A stretch of 56,290 nucleotides of DNA from Streptomyces sp. G-G2 (GTDB lineage: Bacteria; Actinomycetota; Actinomycetes; Streptomycetales; Streptomycetaceae): the NCBI RefSeq assembly GCF_030063135.1, contig NZ_JASISO010000028.1, positions 54,963 through 111,252 on the forward strand, read 5' to 3'. The position numbers and the translations under genes are program-made. Each line of letters starts with the position of its first letter. Within the stretch, counting starts at the first letter, position 1. Shown piece by piece: positions 50,680 to 56,290 of this stretch. The notes beneath the pieces were generated by a model, which had not been told where the DNA came from, did not search any database, and saw only the letters and a program-made list of their open reading frames with translations.

Positions 50680-52103
50680 AGCTTCACGCACACATTCATG
50701 GGCTCGGAGAAGAAGTCGAGGGAGTGGTCGCCGCCCTCACGGCCGATCCCGGAGGCCTTCACGCCTCCGAAGGGAGTCCGCAGGTCGCGCAGGTTCCAGG
50801 TGTTGACCCAGGCGGTCCCGACCTCGAGGGCGGGAGCGACGCGGTGCGCCCGGCTCACGTCACCCGTCCACACCGTGGCAGCCAGCCCGTACGGGCCGGC
50901 GTTGGCGAGTGCCAGCGTCTCCTCCTCGGTGTCGAACGGCGCCAGGTGCACGACGGGCCCGAAGATCTCCTCCCGTAGCGCCGGATGGTCATCCGGCAGC
51001 CCCGCCAGCACGGTCGGCTCCACCCAGAAGCCGCCGTCCCGGTCGTCGGAGAAGCGCGGCGCCCCGCCGCCGGCCAGCACGTCGCCGTCGGCCGCGGCCT
51101 TGCCCAGGTAGCCCAGCACCTTGTCGCGGTGCGCCGCCGAGATCATCGGGCCGTACCCGCTCAGCGCCCCCGCACCGGCCGCCAGCGCCTCGGCGAACGC
51201 GTCGAAGACCGGCCGCTCCACGTACACCCGCTCGGTGCACAGGCACACCTGCCCGCTGTGCGTGAAGGACGAGCGCAGGGTGCCCGCCACGGCCTGCTCC
51301 AGATCCGCATCGGCGAAGACCAGACCGGCGTTCTTGCCGCCCAGCTCGAACGAGACGGGAGCCAGCCGCGCCGCGGCGACCCGCATGATCGCCGAGCCGG
51401 TGCGCGACTCTCCGGTGAAGGCGATCGCGTCCACCCCCGGGTGTTCGGTGAGCCACTGCCCGGCCGCGTCCGCACCGCCGCCGTGGACGAGGTTGAAGAC
51501 CCCCGCCGGTACGTCCGCCTCGGCCATCACCTCCGCCAGCAGACAGGCCGTGCCCGGGGTCAGCTCGGACGGTTTGGCGACCACCGTGTTGCCCGTGGCC
51601 AGGGCGGGGGCCACCTTCCAGGTGAGCAGGAGCAACGGCAGGTTCCACGGGGAGATGACCGCGACCACGCCGAGCGGCTTGTGCACGGTGTAGTTCAGCG
51701 CGCCACGGCCGTCCGGGGTGGGCGTGTGCCAGGACCGCTCGCCGCGCCCGGCCAAGAGGTCGGCGTACGACCGGAAGTTGGCCGTGGCGCGCGGGATGTC
51801 GACCGTCGAGGCCAGCTCGCGGGGCTTTCCCGTGTCGGCGCACTCGGCGGTGACGAACTCCTCGAAGCGCCGCTCGATGCCGTCCGCGATCCGGTGCAGC
51901 AGCCGTGAACGGTCCGCCGGGCTCCACGATGCCCAGGGGCCGCGCAGTGCCTCCCGTGCGGCGCCTACCGCGCGGTCGACCAACTCCCGTGGGGCCGACG
52001 GCGCTTCGCCGACCACGGTCCCCCGGGCCGGGTCGATGAGCGGGAACGGGACGCCCGACGCGTCGAACCAGCCCCCTACGTAATGCCGCACAGCTGAGCG
52101 CAC
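50676..52103 (-). CDS. 2-aminomuconate-6-semialdehyde dehydrogenase (aldehyde dehydrogenase family)
   Basis: GTG 52103 with GGAGG eight bases upstream gives 475 residues; the frame is open to 52166. Standard motifs are VAVISPWNLPLLLLTWKVAP, FTGESRTGSAIMRVAAARLA, the catalytic Glu in SFELGGKNAGLVFADADLEQ, and Cys in HSGQVCLCTERVYVE. It oxidises 2-aminomuconate semialdehyde with NAD+. It is the first gene of the operon and is divergent from the LysR regulator. Confidence 0.94.
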   Translation of the reverse strand: MRSAVRHYVGGWFDASGVPFPLIDPARGTVVGEAPSAPRELVDRAVGAAREALRGPWASWSPADRSRLLHRIADGIERRFEEFVTAECADTGKPRELASTVDIPRATANFRSYADLLAGRGERSWHTPTPDGRGALNYTVHKPLGVVAVISPWNLPLLLLTWKVAPALATGNTVVAKPSELTPGTACLLAEVMAEADVPAGVFNLVHGGGADAAGQWLTEHPGVDAIAFTGESRTGSAIMRVAAARLAPVSFELGGKNAGLVFADADLEQAVAGTLRSSFTHSGQVCLCTERVYVERPVFDAFAEALAAGAGALSGYGPMISAAHRDKVLGYLGKAAADGDVLAGGGAPRFSDDRDGGFWVEPTVLAGLPDDHPALREEIFGPVVHLAPFDTEEETLALANAGPYGLAATVWTGDVSRAHRVAPALEVGTAWVNTWNLRDLRTPFGGVKASGIGREGGDHSLDFFSEPMNVCVKL

Positions 52104-52212
52104 CTTGCAGACCTCCGTCACCAGGCCGGGGATTCGGAACCGTTCCCCGGCGTGTGCCGGTATCATGCGCCCACCGAGCTATGCCGAACCAATGCCAAAA
52201 GGCCTGCCCCTC

Positions 52213-52234
52213 ATACCGAGTTGGGTATACCGAG
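52213..52234. promoter_or_regulatory. LysR-type operator in the divergent promoter
   Basis: ATACC-GAGTTG-GGTAT (52213-52228) is a perfect inverted repeat with the T-N11-A form of LysR boxes. ATACCGAG is also directly repeated at 52227-52234. It lies 39 bases before the LysR start and 110 bases from the dehydrogenase start. Confidence 0.6.
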
Positions 52235-52273
52235 ATCCGGGCCGCCCGAACGATTCCGGAAGGCCCCCCCGCG

Positions 52274-53221
52274 ATGGACCTCCTGGACGGACGACTCAAG
52301 TTCCGGCACCTCACGCTGCTCGTCGCGATCGTCGACCACGGCAGCGTGGTGCGGGCGGCCGAGACCCTCCACCTGACCCAGCCCGCCGCCACGCGTACCC
52401 TTCGCGAGCTGGAGGGCATCGCCGACCTGCCGCTCTTCGTCCGTATGCCGCGCGGGATGCGGACGACGCTCTACGGAGAGGCACTCGCGGGGCACGCCCG
52501 GGCCGTGATCGCCGAGATGAGGCGGGCCGGGGAACACCTGTCCGGGCTGCGGCAGGGCCTGGAGGGCACGGTGACGGTGGGCGCGCTCCTCGCCGGGACC
52601 AACGTGCTGCTGCCCCGGGCCATCGCCCAGCTCAAGCGGGAACGGCCCCGGGTCACGGTCGTCGTACGGGAGGGCACACCGGACGTCCTCCATCCGGCGC
52701 TGCTGGGAGGCGAACTGGACGTCATCGTCGGCCGGTTGGGGCCGACCCCCAAGGAGGGGGACGGGCTGCGCCAGCGGCGGCTGTACCGGGAACGCATCCG
52801 GCTCGCCGTCCGCTCCGGCCACCCCCTCCTGGCGGCCTCCGACGTCACGCTCACGGACACCCTCGGCTTCCCGTGGATCCTCCCCGTCGAACAGACCGCT
52901 CTGCGCCAGGAGCTCGGCGCCCTCTTCGTGGACCGGGGCCTCGCCCTGCCCGCGGACCGGGTCGAGTGCACGTCCATCCTCACCATGCGGGCACTCCTCC
53001 TGCAGACGGACATGGTGGCGCTGCTGCCCGAACTGGTTCTGCGCGCCGACGAGCACCTCGCCGCCCTGCCGGTCGAACTGCCCTCGGTGAGCCGCACGGT
53101 TGGCACCACCGAAGCGGCCCACCGCACGCGCACCCCCGCCCTGCAGGCCCTGCTCCACCACCTCGACCACGAGGCGGCCCTGCTGCGCGAGACGCTCTGC
53201 GGGCCGCAGTCGGCGGTCTAG
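52274..53221 (+). CDS. LysR-family transcriptional regulator of the catabolic operon
   Basis: ATG 52274 follows GGAAGG and gives 315 residues. The N-terminal winged helix-turn-helix is LKFRHLTLLVAIVDHGSVVR to AETLHLTQPAATRTLRELEG. The effector domain has GTVTVGALLAGTNVLLPRAI and LDVIVGRLGPTPKEGDGLRQ. It resembles the GbpR/PcaQ-type group. It is divergent from the 3-hydroxyanthranilate operon with a 170-base shared promoter and probably activates it in response to a pathway intermediate. Confidence 0.92.
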   Translation: MDLLDGRLKFRHLTLLVAIVDHGSVVRAAETLHLTQPAATRTLRELEGIADLPLFVRMPRGMRTTLYGEALAGHARAVIAEMRRAGEHLSGLRQGLEGTVTVGALLAGTNVLLPRAIAQLKRERPRVTVVVREGTPDVLHPALLGGELDVIVGRLGPTPKEGDGLRQRRLYRERIRLAVRSGHPLLAASDVTLTDTLGFPWILPVEQTALRQELGALFVDRGLALPADRVECTSILTMRALLLQTDMVALLPELVLRADEHLAALPVELPSVSRTVGTTEAAHRTRTPALQALLHHLDHEAALLRETLCGPQSAV

Positions 53222-53342
53222 TGCCGCTAGTGCCGCGGGAGGTTGTGGACGGGTGACGCAGGTCTCGGCCGAGGTTCTTGGCATGGCCTCGGACGGGTAT
53301 CTGACGGAGGACCGGTTCTGACAAGAGCCCACGATTTTCTGA

Positions 53343-53363
53343 CCTACGCGAATCGCGCGTAGG
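53343..53363. terminator. hairpin after the LysR gene
   Basis: CCTACGCG (53343-53350) and CGCGTAGG (53356-53363) are exact complements around a 5-base loop. No T-run follows, so it could be a terminator-like or element-end hairpin. It lies 122 bases after the LysR stop. Confidence 0.4.
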
Positions 53364-53365
53364 AA

Positions 53366-53601
53366 GTGAGCCCACTCGAGTGTTTGCAGGAAATACTGGC
53401 GCCTCCTTCGGTGGAGGAGGTGAGATCAACTGGGAAGAGAGGGCGACCGCATGCGGTATCCGGTTCCCATCTGACTATGTAGAGTTCTTGCACCGTTTCA
53501 GCAGTGGTGAGATCGAAGGAATGTTGGAGATCTCCGCCCGAATGGCCAATCCAGGATGGCCAAGCCCTGCTCGCATGGGTGACTCCGGCAGACGGCTGTG
53601 A
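53366..53601 (+). pseudogene. frameshifted SMI1/KNR4 (SUKH)-like fragment
   Basis: The first frame reads VSPLECLQEILAPPSVEE and the SUKH core continues one frame over as INWEERATACGIRFPSDYVE with FLHRFSSGEIEGMLEI. This pattern (W/E-rich start, LPxDY, GGIDGFL-like) is the N-terminus of SUKH immunity proteins. The C-terminal half is missing. It suggests a lost toxin-immunity or defence locus next to the nuclease gene. Confidence 0.55.
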
Positions 53602-53699
53602 GTACTGAGCAGATTCGGCAAGCTCTACACCCGGATGGATCCGCACGCGGTGGGGGAGCTGTAGAGCGCACGGACAGCCGGATAGGGGAGGGGCAGAGC

Positions 53700-54281
53700 A
53701 TGGGGACGGGAACGGTGCTGCTGGTGGTCTTAGCGGTCCTGGCCGCAGGGGGTGTGACGGGAGCGCTGGTGCGTGCCGGGCGCCGCGAGGCCGAGGCGGA
53801 GAAGATCCGACTCGCTGAACAGGCGCGCATCCAAGCCGCGCGGTCGATGGAGGCGGTCTGGTCGCTGGGACCAATGGAGTTCGAGGCCTATGTCGCGGAC
53901 CTGTGCCGCAGGGACGGCTGCACCGAGGTCCGCCGGGTAGGCGCCGCCAACGATCTGGGCGCCGACGTGATCGGCCGGCTGCCGGACGGTCGGAAGGTCG
54001 TGGTGCAGTGCAAGCGGTACGCGAAGCACCGCACGGTCGGCAGTCCGGACCTTCAGAAGTTCAACGGGACTGTCCGCGCCGAACACGGAGCGGACGTGCC
54101 GCTCTTCGTCGCCTCGTGCAAGTTCACCAAGCAGGCCCGCGCCTTCGCCGCCCGCCACGGCCTGGTGCTCTTCGACGTCGACTTGCTCGGCTTCTGGAAC
54201 AGCGGCACGACTCTGACGGCGCTCCTGGATCTGGACATCGGCCGGTCCGGGACCAACCGCAAGCTGACCCCGGACAGCTGA
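53700..54281 (+). CDS. membrane-anchored Mrr-type restriction endonuclease-like protein
   Basis: ATG 53700 follows GGAGGGG; the frame is open from GTG 53598. The 193-residue protein has an N-terminal membrane helix (about 5-25, TVLLVVLAVLAAGGVTGALV) and a basic coiled linker. A C-terminal PD-(D/E)XK domain follows: MEFEAYVADLCRRDGCTEVR, Asp89 in NDLGADVIGRL, and Gln103/Lys105 in VVVQCKRYAKH. Mrr-type domains of this kind cleave modified or foreign DNA. Membrane anchoring is common in actinobacterial versions. No methylase is adjacent. Confidence 0.85.
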   Translation: MGTGTVLLVVLAVLAAGGVTGALVRAGRREAEAEKIRLAEQARIQAARSMEAVWSLGPMEFEAYVADLCRRDGCTEVRRVGAANDLGADVIGRLPDGRKVVVQCKRYAKHRTVGSPDLQKFNGTVRAEHGADVPLFVASCKFTKQARAFAARHGLVLFDVDLLGFWNSGTTLTALLDLDIGRSGTNRKLTPDS

Positions 54282-54411
54282 ACGCCCGCCGTCGACCTCA
54301 CCGGTTCGCTCACCCGGCTAGGACTTGTCCGGGCGATCTCTCAGGCGACGGGTGCCCCACACCTCTGCATCTCGCTGTCGAAGGGCTCGCCGAGTGAGGT
54401 AGAAGGGCGGC

Positions 54412-54879
54412 ATGGACACCGCAGAACTTCAGCAGACGCTCAACGAGACCGTCGAACACCTTGTGGTGCACCACGGATACACCACCTACATGCGCGACTA
54501 CGAGGTCATCATCCATGTCTGGAACGGCCCCCAGAACCCGCCGATCTACCTGCGGTATCTCTTCCGGCACTGCGTCGAGGCCCGATGTGAGACGTCCCTC
54601 CCCACGGATACCTGGCGGGTTTCCTTGGACGACCGTGTTCTCGACCGCGAACCCGCTGACCCCGACCTCGGCGGGTACGTCCGGGGCGTGAAGTTTCATG
54701 AGATGTACGGAGCCGAGCTGCGTCCCGAGTCGGAGGCTACCCGCCGCTGGTCGAAGGCTGTCGGGATCGACTCCCATGCGGTTCACATCGAGACCAACGC
54801 GCACGACCTGACCTTGCTCTTCTCGGACCTTGAGGTAAGCGAGGTCCCGGTCGGATATGGGCCCTTCGTCGCGCACTGA
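54412..54879 (+). CDS. hypothetical protein, 155 residues
   Basis: ATG 54412 follows AAGGGCGG. The sequence (MDTAELQQTLNETVEHLVVH, then YEVIIHVWNGPQNPPIYLRY, then AVHIETNAHDLTLLFSDLEV) has a compact alpha/beta appearance with no membrane helix. No family was recognised. Its position after the nuclease gene and before an IS5 relic could mean it belongs to a small defence or stress locus, but nothing in the sequence proves this. Confidence 0.65.
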   Translation: MDTAELQQTLNETVEHLVVHHGYTTYMRDYEVIIHVWNGPQNPPIYLRYLFRHCVEARCETSLPTDTWRVSLDDRVLDREPADPDLGGYVRGVKFHEMYGAELRPESEATRRWSKAVGIDSHAVHIETNAHDLTLLFSDLEVSEVPVGYGPFVAH

Positions 54880-54935
54880 GAACCAGGGTTCCTGTGATCT
54901 CGTGGCTGACGTGGCTCCGGATCTTTCTGCCTGCC

Positions 54936-55298
54936 ATGAGGCGGGGTGATCTGAGTGACGCGGAGTGGGAACGGTTGCGGCCGTTCCTGCCGGTCGGCAA
55001 TGGGCGTTGCGACAGGTGGCGGAATCACAGGCAGGTGATCGACGGGATTCTGCACCGGGTGAGGACAGGAGTGCAGTGGCGTGACCTGCCCGAACGGTTC
55101 GGGCCGTGGAAGACCGTCTATGAACGCCACGGATTGTGGTCTGCCGACGGAACCTGGGAACGCCTGCTCCAGCAGGTCCCAGCTGGAGGTGAGGGCCTGG
55201 GCCGCTCGCGCGGCGGGTTCACCCGCAAGCTCCGCCCGAGCGCCGACGGCCGCTGCGGCCCGCTGTCCCTGATCGTCACACCAGGGGCTGGACGATGA
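54936..55298 (+). pseudogene. internally deleted IS5-type transposase
   Basis: The frame MRRGDLSDAEWERLRPFLPV with RQVIDGILHRVRTGVQWRDL and FGPWKTVYERHGLWSADGTW is a normal IS5-family N-terminus. After LLQQV it jumps to GEGLGRSRGGFTRKLRPSAD with GRCGPLSLIVTPG, omitting about 40-50 residues around the first catalytic aspartate. It then ends at a stop just after the PG motif. Both internal and C-terminal parts are lost. Confidence 0.8.
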
Positions 55299-55395
55299 AG
55301 GCCATCCGCTCGCCGTTGAGGACGAGGTGGACGCCGTCGCTGGAGATCGACTCCCGGCTGACGCCGAAACCGAGCGCCCGGCTGAGGACAACGCG

Positions 55396-55785
55396 ATGAC
55401 GGACGGGCAAGCGGCCCAGCCGCGCCGGAAACGGGATCCGCAGCGCCGCGTCGAGGAGATCATGACTGCCACGGAACGGCTCATCGCTCGGCACGGCATC
55501 GAGGGACTCACCCACCGCGCCGTGGCCGAGGAGACGGACGTCCCCCTCGGGGCCACCACCTACCACTTCGCCACCCGCGAAGACCTCGTCAGAGCCGCCC
55601 TGGAACGCTCCGTCGACCGCTTCGGCGCCTACCTCGACCAATGGGTCGCCCAGCGCCCGAACCTCAGCCCCGAACAGCTCGCCGTCCTGCTCACCGACGC
55701 CCTCATGGGCAGCTTCACCGCAGACTGCCGCGGCCAGAACGTCATGGAGTTCGAGCTCTACCTCGCCCCACCACTCGAAGGGTGA
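55396..55785 (+). CDS. short TetR-family regulator
   Basis: ATG 55396 with GAGGAC upstream gives 129 residues. The helix-turn-helix is clear: RRVEEIMTATERLIARHGIE and THRAVAEETDVPLGATTYHF. The ligand-binding part ends soon after AVLLTDALMGSFTADCRGQN with FELYLAPPLEG. TetR proteins usually have about 190-210 residues, so the C-terminal third is missing, perhaps cut by a nearby insertion or deletion. On the opposite strand a 34-residue end (RALGFGVSRESISSDGVHLV to PLV, 55276-55377) may be the tail of a lost divergent gene. Confidence 0.75.
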   Translation: MTDGQAAQPRRKRDPQRRVEEIMTATERLIARHGIEGLTHRAVAEETDVPLGATTYHFATREDLVRAALERSVDRFGAYLDQWVAQRPNLSPEQLAVLLTDALMGSFTADCRGQNVMEFELYLAPPLEG

Positions 55786-56290
55786 CCCGGAACGCTCGAT
55801 GCGGCCGCTGAAGGTGATCGACGAAGCCGCCGACGATGGGCGGGCCAGGGCTACCCGCGCCCGTGACCACAATCCCGAATTCCAGTCCCGTCGGCCCCGC
55901 CGCGGAAGGATGATGAAGGGGCCGACAGAGCAGTGTCCACAGCCGGTCCCCTCATTGAGCTTCTTCGAGTTGGCCACCGATCGGGTGATTGCGACTGAGC
56001 GCTTCAGCGTCGAGTTGGCGGCTGCAGCGTCCGGTGTCAGCAGTTTGGTGAGCCGGGACAAGGGGCCACTCGAAACTTGCCAGCCTGAACGCCAACCCGG
56101 CGGCAAGGCCGGTGAGCGACGATCAAGCTGTTGTCAGCCGCTGGTTCTAAGGTCGGCCCTATGAGAAGCCGTATCTCTATCGATCATGAGAGCGATGTGA
56201 TCGAAAACGGGGGCTGGGGCGGGTGAACCTGGCCGTGTCCGCGCATGAAGGCAGGGCCTCCTGAACATCTCCGGGTTGTCGAGACCAAGG
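55786..56290. other. terminal stretch without a recognised gene
   Basis: No convincing gene is seen in these 505 bases. A 21-codon plus-strand ORF from ATG 56161 (MRSRISIDHESDVIENGGWG) is too short to call. The open frames here appear to be noise or fragments. Confidence 0.5.

Noticed and set aside
56161..56226. 21-codon ORF near the end of the window as a possible peptide precursor
   Set aside because: It is very short, has no clear ribosome binding site and no modification or export genes nearby.

Overview
The window is actinobacterial chromosome, most likely Streptomyces or a close relative. Almost all real genes show very high G+C at third codon positions, GTG and TTG starts are common, and neighbouring genes are repeatedly coupled by 4-base ATGA or GTGA overlaps. 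The protein families also fit: DevR/DevS-like regulators, a BldC-like MerR protein, an SpdB-like DUF2637 membrane protein and tandem universal stress proteins. No rRNA, tRNA or CRISPR array is recognised.

Layout. (1) 1-3933: the tail of an ABC exporter ATPase, a small membrane protein, a large FtsX-type permease and an OmpR-type response regulator. (2) About 4180-24070: a dormancy/hypoxia island that resembles the DosR (DevR) regulon of Mycobacterium and the OsdR region of Streptomyces. It holds a zinc alcohol dehydrogenase, an XRE-PNPOx fusion, a HAD phosphatase/mutase, a GH65 disaccharide phosphorylase, universal stress proteins, a CBS-BON protein, phosphoketolase, an MgtA-type Mg2+ ATPase, an SPFH protein, a STAS protein, a DevS-like histidine kinase, a DevR-like regulator and an Acg-like nitroreductase. 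GGACCG-NN-CGGYCC dyads recur in its promoter regions. (3) 24259-25960: an anti-sigma-like ATPase relic, a MerR-family regulator behind a long structured leader, and a STAS protein.

(4) 26130-32834: a poly-gamma-glutamate (PGA) locus with PgsB, PgsC, an NlpC/P60 hydrolase, a large protein with duplicated extracellular sensor-like and HAMP-like regions but no output domain, and a divergent secreted protein resembling PGA hydrolases. No PgsA is present. (5) About 33000-40250: a decayed mobile region with IS5-type transposase relics, a DUF2637 (SpdB-like) protein, a 35-bp-period repeat array that looks like iterons, a cold-shock protein with eroded RNA-binding motifs, a frameshifted DeoR-type regulator, a DUF4406-like protein and a P450 scrap.

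(6) 40248-53221: a minus-strand catabolic operon for the 3-hydroxyanthranilate meta-cleavage route, from kynureninase to acetyl-CoA, with a permease, a secreted LVIVD-repeat protein and a divergent LysR regulator. (7) 53366-56290: a SUKH-like relic, a membrane-anchored Mrr-type nuclease, an unknown protein, an internally deleted IS5-type transposase and a short TetR-type regulator.

In the dormancy island the kinase/regulator pair probably acts through the dyads to switch on low-oxygen metabolism (alcohol dehydrogenase, disaccharide phosphorolysis, phosphoketolase) and stress proteins. In the catabolic operon every step from 3-hydroxykynurenine to acetyl-CoA has a candidate gene, but the upstream tryptophan dioxygenase and kynurenine 3-monooxygenase are not in this window.
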